Below are positions 15,167 through 25,953 of a stretch of DNA of 64,000 nt, piece after piece. Where the stretch lies: the NCBI GenBank assembly GCA_017468395.1, contig JAFUIR010000004.1, positions 1 through 64,000 of the forward strand, in the 5' to 3' direction. Both the position numbers and the translations under genes were made by a program. Under the pieces are notes generated by a model. It was not told the origin of the DNA, did not search any database, and saw only the letters and a list, made by a program, of their open reading frames with translations. The stretch is from Lachnospiraceae bacterium (lineage in GTDB: Bacteria > Bacillota > Clostridia > Lachnospirales > Lachnospiraceae). Position 1 is the stretch's first letter; every line of letters begins with the position of its first letter.

Positions 15167-15195
15167 TTGCATTTTGTAAATTCCTGTCGTATAAT
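15167..15195 (+). promoter_or_regulatory. Sigma-A promoter of the activase gene
   Basis: TTGCAT (15167-15172), exactly 17 bases, then TATAAT (15190-15195). The leader before the ATG at 15276 is about 75 bases. The rest of the gap 15012-15275 is AT-rich and shows no hairpin of note. Confidence 0.65.
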
Positions 15196-15275
15196 GGTTA
15201 AGTATGTCAAAAAATGTATGAATAAGGAAGTAATTGGATTTATATCCTCTTTTTATGAAGGAAAGGAACTATTTT

Positions 15276-18200
15276 ATGAAACACACGCTGGGTATCGACA
15301 TTGGTTCAACCACAGTCAAAATCGCCATTTTAGACGAACAGCATCGCATTTTATTTTCGGATTACGAAAGACATTTTGCCAACATCCGTGAAACATTGTC
15401 CGGTCTATTAAAAAAGGCCTTTGAACGTCTTGGAAATCTTACTCTCCATCCCATGATTACCGGTTCCGGCGGCTTGACGCTGGCCAATCATCTGGGCGTT
15501 CCTTTCACTCAGGAAGTTATCGCTGTTGCCACTTCTTTAAAAGAACTGGCTCCCCAAACCGATGTTGCCATCGAACTGGGCGGTGAGGATGCAAAAATTA
15601 TTTATTTTGAAGGCGGTAATGTAGAACAGCGTATGAATGGTATCTGCGCAGGCGGTACCGGTTCCTTTATTGACCAGATGGCTTCCCTCATCCAGACAGA
15701 TGCCTCCGGTCTGAACGAATATGCAAAAAATTACAATTCTTTATATACTATTGCTGCCCGTTGCGGCGTTTTTGCCAAAACGGATATTCAGCCCCTGATT
15801 AACGATGGTGCAACCAAAGAAGACCTTTCCGCTTCTATTTTTCAGGCGGTTGTAAACCAGACCATCAGCGGTCTTGCCTGCGGTAAACCAATCCGCGGCC
15901 ATGTAGCCTTCCTTGGTGGTCCCCTTCACTTTCTTTCCGAACTGAAAGCGGCATTTATCCGCACACTGAAGTTGGATGACGAGCATATTATCGACACAGA
16001 TAATTCCCATCTTTTTGCGGCAATCGGCTCTGCCCTGAACGCCAAAGAGGATGTCTCTTATACTATGTCCGAAATGGTAGACAAGCTTTCCGGCGATATT
16101 AAAATGGAATTTGAAGTAGAGCGCATGGAGCCCCTTTTTGCCAGTCCCGCAGAGTATTCCGTTTTCCTTGACAGACATAATACCCATCATGTAAAAACTG
16201 CACCTTTGGCGGATTACAAAGGCAATGCGTTTCTGGGAATTGACGCTGGTTCCACCACCACCAAAATCGCTCTTATCGGTGAGGATGGTTCCCTGCTCTA
16301 TTCCTTTTATTCCAGCAATGACGGTAGCCCTTTAACTACTGCCATCCGCTCTATCCGTGAAATTTATGCGCAACTTCCCGAGGGCGTAAAAATCGTCCGC
16401 TCCTGCTCCACCGGCTATGGCGAAGCACTGATGAAGGCTGCTTTTCTCTTGGACGACGGCGAAGTAGAGACCGTTGCCCACTATAATGCCGCTGCATTTT
16501 TCAATCCCGATGTTGACTGCATCTTGGATATCGGCGGTCAGGATATGAAATGCATCAAAATCAAGAACCAGACCGTAGACAGCGTACAACTTAATGAAGC
16601 CTGCTCCTCCGGCTGCGGTTCCTTTATTGAAACTTTTGCAAAGTCCCTGAATTACAGTGTGCAGAATTTTGCAAAGGCTGCCCTTTTTGCGGCTCATCCC
16701 ATCGACCTCGGAACCCGTTGTACTGTATTTATGAACTCCAAGGTAAAGCAGGCGCAAAAAGAAGGCGCATCCGTAGCGGATATTTCCGCCGGTCTTGCGT
16801 ATTCTGTTATTAAAAACGCACTTTTTAAAGTTATTAAAGTTTCCGATGCTTCGGAACTTGGTAAAAATATTGTAGTCCAGGGCGGTACTTTTTATAACGA
16901 TGCCGTTCTGCGCAGTTTTGAAAAAATTGCAAACTGTGAAGCCATCCGTCCCGATATTGCAGGTATCATGGGCGCTTTCGGTGCTGCTCTCATTGCCCGT
17001 GACCGTTACACGCAGGGCTATGAAACCAGTATGCTTCCTTTTGAAAAAATTGATACCTTGCAGTTTGAGACAAGCATGGCAAAATGCCGTGGCTGTACAA
17101 ACAACTGCCGTCTGACCATCAACAAATTCTCCGGCGGACGCCAGTACATTTCCGGCAACCGCTGCGAGCGGGGTCTGGGCAAGTCAAAAACCGACAGCAA
17201 TGTACCTAACCTTTTTGATTATAAATTAAAAAGACTCTTCTCCTATGAGCCTCTTACCGCAGACAGTGCGCCCAGAGGAACTGTAGGTATTCCCAGAGTC
17301 CTGAATATGTATGAAAACTATCCGTTCTGGTTCACATTTTTTACAAAACTGGGCTATCAGGTGGTTCTCTCTCCCAGTTCCAACCGCAAAATATACGAAC
17401 TGGGCATTGAATCCATCCCCAGCGAATCAGAATGTTATCCCGCAAAACTGGCACACGGTCATGTGACATGGCTCATTAAGCAAAATGTGGACTTCATCTT
17501 CTATCCTGCTCTTTTTTACGAGCGAAATGAATTTGAAGATGCCAACAACCACTACAACTGCCCTATTGTTACTTCCTACTCGGAAAACATCAAAAACAAT
17601 GTAGAAGAAATCGGCAGAGGCGAGGTTGTGTTCCGAAATCCCTTTATGTCTTTCCGTGACACTGAAACGATTTCTTCCGCTCTGATAAAAGAGTTTAAGG
17701 AAATCCCTGCAGCGGAAATTAAGTCCGCAGTACAGGCTGCTTGGGCGGAAATGGATAACGCCCGGAAGGACATGATGAAAAAGGGTGAAGAAACCATTGC
17801 ATGGCTAAACGCAAACGGCAAACGTGGTATTGTGCTGGCAGGCCGTCCTTATCATATCGACCCGGAAATCAATCACGGTATCCCGGAACTGATTACTTCT
17901 TACGATATTGCTGTGCTGACAGAGGACTCCATTTCCCATTTAGCAAATCCCGAGCGTCCTCTTATCGTATCAGACCAGTGGATGTATCACTCCCGTCTGT
18001 ATGCCGCTGCAAGTTATGTAAAAACCGTGGAAAACATTGATATGATTCAGTTAAACTCCTTCGGTTGCGGTTTGGATGCGGTTACTACCGACCAGGTAAG
18101 TGATATTTTATCCGGCAGTGACAAAATCTACACCTGCCTGAAAATCGATGAGGTAAATAATCTGGGCGCTGCAAGAATCCGTATCCGTTCTCTTTTGTCC

Positions 18201-19499
18201 GCCCTGAAAGTAAAAGAAAAACAAAATAAAAAGAGAGAAATCCGTTCCTCTGCTATAGACAAAGTACAATTCACAGAGGAAATGCGCAAGAAATATACTA
18301 TTCTCTGTCCCCAAATGTCGCCCATACACTTTGATGTCGTAGAAGCCGCTTTCCGTTCCTGTGGTTATAACTTTGAAGTGCTGACAAACGACAATAAACA
18401 CTCTGTGGACGTAGGCTTAAAATATGTAAATAACGATGCCTGCTACCCTTCTTTACTGGTTGTGGGGCAGCTTATGGAAGCGCTGCAGTCCGGAAAATAT
18501 GATTTGAACAGAACCGCCCTTATTATTACCCAGACCGGCGGCGGTTGCCGTGCTACAAACTACATCGGATTTATACGTCGTGCCTTGGAAAAAGCCGGAA
18601 TGGCACACATTCCCGTTATTTCCTTAAACCTTGGAGGCATTGAAACCAACCCCGGTTTCCACATCAATGCAGATTTGCTCATGCGCGTTGCCTGCGGTGC
18701 GGTATTAGGCGACATTTTCATGCGCTGCGTTTACCGCATGCGCCCTTACGAGACTGTTCCCGGAAGTGTAAATGAAGTACATAAAAAATGGGTGGAAAAG
18801 GCTCAGGATTTTGTCTCTGCAAAGCACATCAGCCTTCCCAAATTCAATAAACTTTGCCGTCAGATTATCCGGGACTTTGATGCAATCCCCATCACAGATG
18901 TGAAAAAGCCCAGGGTAGGAATCGTCGGTGAAATTTTAGTGAAGTTCTCTCCTGCCGGCAACAACCATCTGGTGGAACTTTTGGAGTCTGAGGGCGCCGA
19001 AGCGGTTATGCCCGATTTGATTGACTTCATGCTCTACTGCTTCTACAACCAGATTTACAAGGCAGAGGAACTGGGCACAAGTAAAAAGGCGGCCACCATT
19101 TCCAAACTGGGAATTTGGGCTATTGAACGCCTGCGAGGTGCAGCCCGCAAAGAATTTAAAAAGAGCAAACACTTTGATCCCCCCGCTTCCATCTACAAAC
19201 TGGTGGAGTACGCAAAACCTATTGTATCCATCGGTAACCAGACCGGAGAAGGCTGGTTCCTTACGGGCGAAATGATTGAACTGATTCACAGCGGTGTTCC
19301 CAACATCGTATGCTGTCAGCCTTTTGCCTGCCTGCCCAACCATGTGGTAGGAAAAGGTGTTATCAAGGCTCTGCGCAAATCCTTCCCTGAGTCCAACATC
19401 GTAGCCATCGACTACGATCCCGGCGCCAGTGAAGTAAATCAGTTAAACCGCATCAAACTGATGCTTTCCACCGCACAAAAGAATGTAAAAGACAAATAA
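15276..19499 (+). CDS. Giant acyl-CoA dehydratase activase-related protein
   Basis: This 1407-aa protein combines modules of the 2-hydroxyacyl-CoA dehydratase system. Two BadF/BadG/BcrA/BcrD-type ATPase domains come first: about residues 4-265 ([39 protein letters not shown]) and 325-610 ([27 protein letters not shown]). Next is a DUF2229-like region with a cysteine cluster ([16 protein letters not shown]), then HgdB-like sequence. The ATPase domains resemble HgdC, which injects a low-potential electron into a dehydratase through an iron-sulfur cluster held by cysteines. Fused giants of this type are common in anaerobes but their substrate is unknown. The start is ATG 15276 after AAAGGAA. It is alone between a promoter and a bidirectional terminator, with no dehydratase genes beside it. 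Confidence 0.88.
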   Translation: MKHTLGIDIGSTTVKIAILDEQHRILFSDYERHFANIRETLSGLLKKAFERLGNLTLHPMITGSGGLTLANHLGVPFTQEVIAVATSLKELAPQTDVAIELGGEDAKIIYFEGGNVEQRMNGICAGGTGSFIDQMASLIQTDASGLNEYAKNYNSLYTIAARCGVFAKTDIQPLINDGATKEDLSASIFQAVVNQTISGLACGKPIRGHVAFLGGPLHFLSELKAAFIRTLKLDDEHIIDTDNSHLFAAIGSALNAKEDVSYTMSEMVDKLSGDIKMEFEVERMEPLFASPAEYSVFLDRHNTHHVKTAPLADYKGNAFLGIDAGSTTTKIALIGEDGSLLYSFYSSNDGSPLTTAIRSIREIYAQLPEGVKIVRSCSTGYGEALMKAAFLLDDGEVETVAHYNAAAFFNPDVDCILDIGGQDMKCIKIKNQTVDSVQLNEACSSGCGSFIETFAKSLNYSVQNFAKAALFAAHPIDLGTRCTVFMNSKVKQAQKEGASVADISAGLAYSVIKNALFKVIKVSDASELGKNIVVQGGTFYNDAVLRSFEKIANCEAIRPDIAGIMGAFGAALIARDRYTQGYETSMLPFEKIDTLQFETSMAKCRGCTNNCRLTINKFSGGRQYISGNRCERGLGKSKTDSNVPNLFDYKLKRLFSYEPLTADSAPRGTVGIPRVLNMYENYPFWFTFFTKLGYQVVLSPSSNRKIYELGIESIPSESECYPAKLAHGHVTWLIKQNVDFIFYPALFYERNEFEDANNHYNCPIVTSYSENIKNNVEEIGRGEVVFRNPFMSFRDTETISSALIKEFKEIPAAEIKSAVQAAWAEMDNARKDMMKKGEETIAWLNANGKRGIVLAGRPYHIDPEINHGIPELITSYDIAVLTEDSISHLANPERPLIVSDQWMYHSRLYAAASYVKTVENIDMIQLNSFGCGLDAVTTDQVSDILSGSDKIYTCLKIDEVNNLGAARIRIRSLLSALKVKEKQNKKREIRSSAIDKVQFTEEMRKKYTILCPQMSPIHFDVVEAAFRSCGYNFEVLTNDNKHSVDVGLKYVNNDACYPSLLVVGQLMEALQSGKYDLNRTALIITQTGGGCRATNYIGFIRRALEKAGMAHIPVISLNLGGIETNPGFHINADLLMRVACGAVLGDIFMRCVYRMRPYETVPGSVNEVHKKWVEKAQDFVSAKHISLPKFNKLCRQIIRDFDAIPITDVKKPRVGIVGEILVKFSPAGNNHLVELLESEGAEAVMPDLIDFMLYCFYNQIYKAEELGTSKKAATISKLGIWAIERLRGAARKEFKKSKHFDPPASIYKLVEYAKPIVSIGNQTGEGWFLTGEMIELIHSGVPNIVCCQPFACLPNHVVGKGVIKALRKSFPESNIVAIDYDPGASEVNQLNRIKLMLSTAQKNVKDK

Positions 19500-19500
19500 A

Positions 19501-19566
19501 AAAAACTATGTCACTATGGCTGTTGAAAATACTGTTTTCGACAGCCATTTTTGCACATAGTTTTTA
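19501..19566. terminator. Bidirectional terminator between convergent genes
   Basis: An outer stem ACTATGT/ACATAGT and an inner stem ATGGCTGT/ACAGCCAT, extended by GAAAA/TTTTC, enclose a small loop. T-runs flank it on both strands. It closes both the activase gene and the opposing helicase operon. Confidence 0.88.
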
Positions 19567-19571
19567 CATGA

Positions 19572-22355
19572 TTACTGCGCATTCACTACTTTCTTTTTCT
19601 TGTCCACACAAAGTTCGCCTTTATTGGCAACAGAACAGATACGGGCAGATAAAAGTTCGCCTTTTCCTCCGTCCCCTTTGGTATAAATCAACTCGTAATT
19701 TCCCACATATTTCTTCACCAAACTGTGGAACAACTGTGCATCTTCCTTTTTCTTGCCAAACATTTCCGGCACACAGTAATATTTGCAAAGTTTGGGCACA
19801 TTTCCTTTGGCCTTCAAAATGTACCGCTGCTTCTCGACGGTGCCGAAAAATTCATAAATGCATTGGGCAAACACATCCTTTTCTCTCTCGCTGCCGCCCT
19901 TTAAATAAATATAACTCATGACTGTTTCCGACTCATCCACGCCCACGGAAACATCGCAACTTACGATGTCACCGCTTTGTTTCAACGCCTTTAATACACA
20001 GTTTCCGATGGATTTCATGTATTTATCCGGGGATGCGAACACACTAAGTTTGGCAAACTGCCACACTGCATTGACCGTACAAAAAATCACAACACAACTC
20101 AAAATAAATTTCCACAATCCCATTAAAATACCGCTTTCCCCACTTACAAAAGCAGGTATCAAGCCAAAACCGCAGACAGCCAACAGTAAAACCGTCCATA
20201 AAATCCCTTTAAGTAATGCTCCGAAAAATAATTTGCCGGGTTTAAAATAACTCTTGTCCGCTCCGGCTTCCACCGCCACTTCCATATCGGTAAGGGGTGC
20301 CAGCGAATCGTCCCAGCGTTTTCTTAAGCCTTCCCTATCCGCTGCAAGACTCTCCATCTGCCCGTTTATTTTTTCCAGCATAGGGGCTGTGTAAGGCGGT
20401 CTGATATAACTGAGTCTGTCCAGTCTGTTTTCAATCACATTCTTTTCGTAGTGCACACCGAGGAACCCTTCAAACCTGCGGCGCAGGGTGCTAAAATCCG
20501 TAGATTCCTGCTGTTCTTCTTCCTTTGCACTTGTCCGCTCCGGCTCCATACAAATCAAATGCCAGATATTGCTGACTTTATCCGGATTTCCCTTTTGGGT
20601 TCTGATGGCACGTCCGCGCATCTGGTTGCTGAGCATAAAAGAACCTACAAAAGATGCCAAAATCAGGGAGTTAATGCAGGGGGAATCCCATCCCTCCCCA
20701 AGGAGAGACTTGGTACCAATCAGCACACGAATATAACCCTCATTGAAAAGCCGCGTTACCATAGACGCAATCGTATTTTCACTGCCGGAAATAGTTACCT
20801 GCCAGTATGCACCATCACCACATTCCTTCATATTGCCTTTCATGCCCTCTTCATCCAATATCTTCTGAAGGGCTTCTTTGGCACAATCAGGAATAATCAC
20901 AATAGTTCCGCTAAGTACGCCGATGCGCAATTCTCTGGCAGTAATTCTTTCACCCGTTGAAGTAGTATTTTTTTCACTGCGAAGCCCGGAAAAAGTTCTG
21001 CGGATATTTTCAAAAATAGGGATAACTCCCAATTCATTTACACCTTTGTCCAAATTACCGATAGCAGACAAATAGTCTCTTTTTATATAGTCTGTCAAAA
21101 TCAGCAGACGCAAATCGCTGCCCAGATTTTCATATTCTGACCTTGTAACTTCCAAAATACTGCTGATTTTTCCTTTGGAACCGGTAATCAACTTACTGAT
21201 TTCGTCATTTGCCACAAGACAAACTTTTTTCTTCTGAATCAGTCCATGGGTTTTCAGCAGGGAAATCATATCTTCCCTATATTCTTTGCTACAGGAATAA
21301 CTTTCCGTATCTTCATACAAAAATCCCTGAAGCAGTATTTCAAGCCATTGCATTGTCATGGCGGGAAGGCGGGTTCCTTCCCCAATCATATTTAACAATT
21401 CCTTGGAATACACAATTCCCTTGAAATGCAAAAAAACCAAAAGTGCTGTGAGATATTGGGGATTTTCCAAAAACTGCTCTGCATAGGCTTTGGGCGCAGA
21501 AAGTCCTCCGTGCGTACTGATAACACGGGCAAATTCTTCATCCATTGTTATTTGCCTTGCTATAGTAGCCGCTTCGTCACGGAAAGCTAAAACTGCCTTC
21601 TTTTCCTCCTCTGTAGGCATATTAAAATATACATAATCCTGATGAGGACAAAGGCTTTTTTCTTTCACCAGTTCAGGCACAATGATTTCCTCATCAATAG
21701 GCCCGCAAAGCCCCACATACCGCTGCCACTGGGCCGGAGTGGAATCATAAGGCGGAGTGGCCGTGAGGGAAATAATGGTCATGCCCGGAATTTGCGCCAC
21801 CAATTCTTCCAGCGCTTTCCACCATTCACTGCGCAAATGATGAGCCTCGTCCAGACATAAGGTTTTAATGCCCATACGGCGAACTGTACCCAGCAAATCA
21901 AAATCGGAAAAATCCACATCTTCCTGGGGATTTGCCGCCACGATAGGGACTGATGCCGTTTCTTTTTCTACTCCCTCTTCGCCCTCATCCGTTAGTTTTC
22001 CTTTATACTTTGTCATACCGCTGTGAAGCGCCTGATAGGTAATGGCAGTAATGATTGCCGGTTCTTTGATGCTGTTGGACAAAAGACCGGCGGTATCATA
22101 ATCCTGCGGCAAATATGCTTCTTTAATGCGGTCCAGCCACTGGTCGCGGATTGTAATGCTGGGCGCCAGAACAAGACATGCCTGATTTACCCTGCGAATC
22201 AGTTCAATACCGAGAATGGTCTTTCCTGAGCCGGGAGCCGCCACAACGTGTATTCTTTTATCTTTCAGATAAGTATCCGCTCTGTCCAATACTCTCTTCT
22301 GATAGGTTCTCCAAGTCCAATGGAATTGTAATTTGTTAAGCAAATCGGCCTGCAT
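19572..22355 (-). CDS. SF2 helicase with C-terminal membrane segments
   Basis: This is a 927-aa superfamily 2 helicase. Motif I is APGSGKT, motif II DEAH (LDEAHHLRSEWW), motif III LTATPP, and the C-terminal RecA domain has GEGWDSP and motif VI QMRGRAIR. The fold resembles the Rad25/type-III-restriction-like DEAH group. Unusually, two strongly hydrophobic segments follow at about residues 710-735 and 742-762, linked by a short polar loop, and a soluble domain follows to the C-terminus. So the enzyme seems membrane-tethered with its helicase core in the cytoplasm. The start is ATG 22355 after GGAGG. It is the last gene of an operon with yczE-like, metA and ligA genes. Its substrate is unknown. 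Confidence 0.88.
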   Translation of the reverse strand: MQADLLNKLQFHWTWRTYQKRVLDRADTYLKDKRIHVVAAPGSGKTILGIELIRRVNQACLVLAPSITIRDQWLDRIKEAYLPQDYDTAGLLSNSIKEPAIITAITYQALHSGMTKYKGKLTDEGEEGVEKETASVPIVAANPQEDVDFSDFDLLGTVRRMGIKTLCLDEAHHLRSEWWKALEELVAQIPGMTIISLTATPPYDSTPAQWQRYVGLCGPIDEEIIVPELVKEKSLCPHQDYVYFNMPTEEEKKAVLAFRDEAATIARQITMDEEFARVISTHGGLSAPKAYAEQFLENPQYLTALLVFLHFKGIVYSKELLNMIGEGTRLPAMTMQWLEILLQGFLYEDTESYSCSKEYREDMISLLKTHGLIQKKKVCLVANDEISKLITGSKGKISSILEVTRSEYENLGSDLRLLILTDYIKRDYLSAIGNLDKGVNELGVIPIFENIRRTFSGLRSEKNTTSTGERITARELRIGVLSGTIVIIPDCAKEALQKILDEEGMKGNMKECGDGAYWQVTISGSENTIASMVTRLFNEGYIRVLIGTKSLLGEGWDSPCINSLILASFVGSFMLSNQMRGRAIRTQKGNPDKVSNIWHLICMEPERTSAKEEEQQESTDFSTLRRRFEGFLGVHYEKNVIENRLDRLSYIRPPYTAPMLEKINGQMESLAADREGLRKRWDDSLAPLTDMEVAVEAGADKSYFKPGKLFFGALLKGILWTVLLLAVCGFGLIPAFVSGESGILMGLWKFILSCVVIFCTVNAVWQFAKLSVFASPDKYMKSIGNCVLKALKQSGDIVSCDVSVGVDESETVMSYIYLKGGSEREKDVFAQCIYEFFGTVEKQRYILKAKGNVPKLCKYYCVPEMFGKKKEDAQLFHSLVKKYVGNYELIYTKGDGGKGELLSARICSVANKGELCVDKKKKVVNAQ

Positions 22356-22370
22356 CTTTTTTCCTCCCGG

Positions 22371-23015
22371 TTATGAGATAAAAACTGCTAATTTCTTTTG
22401 GAACCATGCAATGACAGGACCTAAGAAAAAGGCTGTCAGCACAGTTACGATGCCCACTACTCCCCCAAGCAAAAATCCTGCAACCATAAAAGCCGAATCC
22501 CAAAGAATCCGAACCAGTTTAAAGGGAACCTTAGGCATATGACTGGAAATAATGAAAGGCAGCCCGTCATAAGGGGACATGCCCAAATCTGCAGTCATGT
22601 ATGCAGATGCTCCGCAAATGAAAATAAAAAGCGCCGGAAGCAGGCAAATCCAGTCCATATATCCCTGCCGGAAAAATCCTTCCGGAATCACTTTTCCCCA
22701 TATCCATGTAAAAAAATCCGATATGTAACCAAGGCAAACCATATTTCCGATGGTGCCAAAGCCGATTTTACTTCTATCAAAAATAAGAACAAAAGTAAAA
22801 GTAACCAAATGGCACAAAAGTTGCGCCGTTCCGAATGTTACCGGCAAAAAAATGATAACTCCAAGGGTCAGGCAGGTGCAAGGGTCTGTACCAAGGTCTA
22901 TCTGCAAAAGCAAAGACAATCCCAAGGCCTGTGTAATTACCCCTAAAATCATCACTATCATTCTATTTTTAAATTTAGGCGGTCTTGCAAACCATGTTTT
23001 TTTGTTACTTGCCAT
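22371..23015 (-). CDS. YczE/YyaS/YitT family membrane protein
   Basis: The 214-aa integral membrane protein has five to six hydrophobic segments and the family's repeated small motif: GLSLLLQIDLGTDPCTCL near the start, echoed by GASAYMTADLGMSPYDGL in the second half. This DLG-x-x-P repeat suggests an internal duplication. Members are often found beside biosynthesis or resistance genes, but their function is not established; some are proposed transporters. ATG 23015 follows GGGGAGAG. It starts 20 bases after metA ends and finishes 15 bases before the helicase gene, so it belongs to the same transcript. Confidence 0.85.
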   Translation of the reverse strand: MASNKKTWFARPPKFKNRMIVMILGVITQALGLSLLLQIDLGTDPCTCLTLGVIIFLPVTFGTAQLLCHLVTFTFVLIFDRSKIGFGTIGNMVCLGYISDFFTWIWGKVIPEGFFRQGYMDWICLLPALFIFICGASAYMTADLGMSPYDGLPFIISSHMPKVPFKLVRILWDSAFMVAGFLLGGVVGIVTVLTAFFLGPVIAWFQKKLAVFIS

Positions 23016-23035
23016 CTTAATACTCTCCCCGCCTC

Positions 23036-23941
23036 TTACAGTTCGTAAGGCGTCATCTGGTAAACGTAGTAGTTGAGCCAGTTACTGTAAAGGTTATTGC
23101 TGTGAGAGCGCCACTGAAGGAGAGGTTTCTCCTTGGGATTATCATTGGGATAATAATTGTAAGGAACATGTATGGGCAGTCCCTTGTTTAAATCCCTGAA
23201 ATATTCATTGTTCAAAGTATAGCGGTCATACTCCGGATGCCCGTTTATAAAAATCTTTTTGCCTTCCTCGGCAATAGCCAAAAATACGCCTGCTTCCTCA
23301 GATTCCGCCAAAACCGTCAACGCCTCGCAGGCATGAATATCTGCCGCCGGAGTCTCGGTATGTCTGCTGTGCGGTGCCAAAAAGATGTCGTCAAATCCCC
23401 GCACCAAAGGTATCTTTCTGTTCGATACTTTATGCTCATAAACACCAAACAATTTCTCAGAAAGCTGGCGTTTCTGAATGCCGTAATAGTGATAGAATCC
23501 CGCCTGGGCTCCCCAGCAAATATGAAGGGTAGAAGTGACATGCTTCTCTGCCCAGTCCATGATTTCACAGATTTCTTCCCAATAATCCACTTCTTCAAAA
23601 GTGATATCTTCCACCGGTGCACCTGTGATAATCAGTCCGTCAAATTTTCTGTGGCGGATATCGTCCAAAGTCACATAAAACTGATTCAAATGGTTTGCAG
23701 ATGTATTCAAAGATACATGGCTTTTTACATTCAAAAAAGTTACATCCACTTGGAGAGGTGTGTTGGAAAGAGCACGCAAAATCTGCAATTCCGTATCCTG
23801 CTTCACAGGCATAATATTTAATATACAAACCTGCAGGGGACGGATGTCCTGATGCAGTGCGCGGTGTTCATCCATCACGAATATATTTTCATTTTCCAGT
23901 ATTTCCTTTGCAGGCAGATTACTTTGAGTCTTAATGGGCAT
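23036..23941 (-). CDS. metA: Homoserine O-acetyltransferase MetA (MetAA)
   Basis: This 301-aa enzyme of the class-I glutamine amidotransferase-like MetA family makes the activated homoserine for methionine synthesis. Catalytic residues can be placed: Cys142 (HICWGAQAG), His235 and Glu237 (INGHPEYDR). Position 111 is glutamate (TGAPVED). In this family Glu111 goes with acetyl-CoA and Gly111 with succinyl-CoA, so the product is predicted to be O-acetylhomoserine even though many databases call the family homoserine O-succinyltransferase. ATG 23941 follows AGGACA. It lies 12 bases after ligA with no room for a SAM riboswitch or its own promoter, so expression follows the operon. Confidence 0.96.
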   Translation of the reverse strand: MPIKTQSNLPAKEILENENIFVMDEHRALHQDIRPLQVCILNIMPVKQDTELQILRALSNTPLQVDVTFLNVKSHVSLNTSANHLNQFYVTLDDIRHRKFDGLIITGAPVEDITFEEVDYWEEICEIMDWAEKHVTSTLHICWGAQAGFYHYYGIQKRQLSEKLFGVYEHKVSNRKIPLVRGFDDIFLAPHSRHTETPAADIHACEALTVLAESEEAGVFLAIAEEGKKIFINGHPEYDRYTLNNEYFRDLNKGLPIHVPYNYYPNDNPKEKPLLQWRSHSNNLYSNWLNYYVYQMTPYEL

Positions 23942-23953
23942 TTCAATGTCCTC

Positions 23954-25915
23954 CTATTGTAAATATTTTTCCATAAAGTCCTCTTCTGTTAAAATAGGGA
24001 CTTGCAATTCCTTGGCTTTTTTATTTTTGGATGAATTGGAAGTAATGTCATTGTTAATCAGGCATTCCGTCTTGCCGGTAACACTTCCTGTTACCTTGCC
24101 TCCCTTTTCTTCGATAAGGGCTTTCAATTCATCTCTGTTGGCAAAATGATTTAAACTTCCCGTTACCACAAAATTTTTTCCCGCAAGAGTCTGGCTTTCC
24201 GCACTGACTGCCGGAATTTCAATCTGAAGTTCCCTGCAAAGTTTTGCAAGTTCTTCTTTGTTTTTTTCAGACTGCATATAGCCCGTAATGGCAGCGGCCA
24301 ACACCTCTCCCACCCCTTCGATACTGCTAAGTTCTAAGGCTGTGGCATTTTGCAATTTTTCCAAATCGTGGGCAAAATACTTGCAAAGCATTTTAGCATT
24401 TTGGACGCCGATACCCGGAATTCCCAAACTGTAAATCACCCGGGGAAGAGTCGTTTTTCTTGCCTTTTCAATACTTTCCGTCAAATTATTGTAAGACTTT
24501 TCCCCAAAGCCCTCCATTTCCACAATATCATCCTTATAATCCGCTAAATGGAACAAATCCACAAATTCGTGAATATATCCCCTTCCGATAAACTTCTCCA
24601 GCGTGGCTTCGGAAAGACCATCCATATTCATGGCATCCCTGCTTACAAAAAGTGTAAATGCCTTGATTTTCTTCGCCGCACATTCAGGATTGGTGCAGTA
24701 TAAGGATTCTGTTTCATTCATTTTTTTTATCTCTGTAGAGCCACCACAGGCCGGGCAGGTGCAGGGAATATCCAAATTATCACTTCTGGTCAAATTATCT
24801 GCTATCTGGGGAATAATCATATTGGCTTTATAGACCGTAATCTTATCGCCGATACCCAGTTGTAACTCTTTCACAATACTGATATTGTGGACGGAAGCCC
24901 TGCTTACCGTGGTTCCCTCCAGTTCCACCGGTTCAAAAACAGCCACCGGATTAATCAGTCCTGTGCGGCTGGGGCTCCACTCTATTTCCGTCAGAGTCGT
25001 CTCACGGATTTCATCCGCCCACTTAAAAGCAATGGAATCTCTGGGAAATTTTGCGGTTCTTCCAAGAGATTGTCCGTAGGCAATATCATCATAAGTCAGC
25101 ACCAGACCATCGGATGGAATGTCGTAACTTTTTACCTTCTCAGCATAGACCTGTATCTGTTCCTGAATCGTATCTTTGTCTACTTTATGATACTCCACTA
25201 CGTCAAAACCCTGTTCTTTTAAAAACAAAAACTGAGCCATTCTGGAATTGCCAAAGTCTGCATCCTCTGCTTTTACAAGTGCAAAAGCATAAAATCGCAC
25301 ATTCCTCTTAGCTGTAATCTCATTATTAAGTTGGCGCACACTGCCGCTGCAAAGGTTGCGGGGATTTTTATATTTCGCATCCGCATCTTCAATTTCTGCG
25401 TTAATCTTCTCAAAATCCTGATAGGTGATAACCGCCTCACCCCGAAGAATCAACTCGCCCTGATAAGGAATAGTCAGGGGCAGATTTTTGAAAGTCCTTG
25501 CATTATTTGTAATTACCTCGCCGATTTCCCCGTTTCCTCTGGTTACAGCTTTTGCAAGTTTTCCTTCATTATAGGTCAAAACAATGGTAAGACCATCCAA
25601 TTTCCAACTAAGCAGCCCCTCTTTGTCCAAAAGCCAGTCCTGCAATTCTTCCCTGCTTTTCGTCTTACCCAAAGATAACATGGCAGATCCGTGCCGCTCT
25701 TTGGGCAATTCCTCCACCGCCTCATATCCCACGGAAACTGTCGGGCTGTTTGCCAGCACTACACCGGTTTCTTTTTCCAGCGCTTCCAGTTCGTCGTATA
25801 ATCTGTCATACTCAAAATTACTGATAATTTCCCTATCCTGGGCATAATAAGCCTTGGATGCCTCGTTTAATATATCCACTAATTCTTTGATTCTACTTAC
25901 CTTTGGAGATTCCAT
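23954..25915 (-). CDS. ligA: NAD-dependent DNA ligase LigA
   Basis: This is a 653-aa ligase that seals nicks in replication and repair, using NAD+. It has the adenylation lysine in KLDG (Lys105), the NAD-binding N-terminal Ia region (YYAQDREIISNFEYDRLYDE), an OB fold, a four-cysteine zinc finger (CPACGG and CTNPECAAKK), helix-hairpin-helix repeats (SLGIPGIGVQNAK, SSIEGVGEVLA) and a C-terminal BRCT domain (GKNFVVTGSLNHF). The open frame extends to a TTG at 25972, but that part lies inside the upstream gene. The ATG at 25915, preceded by GGAG, gives a normal-length protein. Confidence 0.97.
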   Translation of the reverse strand: MESPKVSRIKELVDILNEASKAYYAQDREIISNFEYDRLYDELEALEKETGVVLANSPTVSVGYEAVEELPKERHGSAMLSLGKTKSREELQDWLLDKEGLLSWKLDGLTIVLTYNEGKLAKAVTRGNGEIGEVITNNARTFKNLPLTIPYQGELILRGEAVITYQDFEKINAEIEDADAKYKNPRNLCSGSVRQLNNEITAKRNVRFYAFALVKAEDADFGNSRMAQFLFLKEQGFDVVEYHKVDKDTIQEQIQVYAEKVKSYDIPSDGLVLTYDDIAYGQSLGRTAKFPRDSIAFKWADEIRETTLTEIEWSPSRTGLINPVAVFEPVELEGTTVSRASVHNISIVKELQLGIGDKITVYKANMIIPQIADNLTRSDNLDIPCTCPACGGSTEIKKMNETESLYCTNPECAAKKIKAFTLFVSRDAMNMDGLSEATLEKFIGRGYIHEFVDLFHLADYKDDIVEMEGFGEKSYNNLTESIEKARKTTLPRVIYSLGIPGIGVQNAKMLCKYFAHDLEKLQNATALELSSIEGVGEVLAAAITGYMQSEKNKEELAKLCRELQIEIPAVSAESQTLAGKNFVVTGSLNHFANRDELKALIEEKGGKVTGSVTGKTECLINNDITSNSSKNKKAKELQVPILTEEDFMEKYLQ

Positions 25916-25953
25916 TTTCACACGCTCCGTTTCTTGTACACTTGCTTTTTCCT

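Noticed and set aside
15741-16757. Minus-strand open frames inside the activase gene
   Set aside because: Composition is that of shadow frames and the activase protein is continuous and motif-rich across the region.
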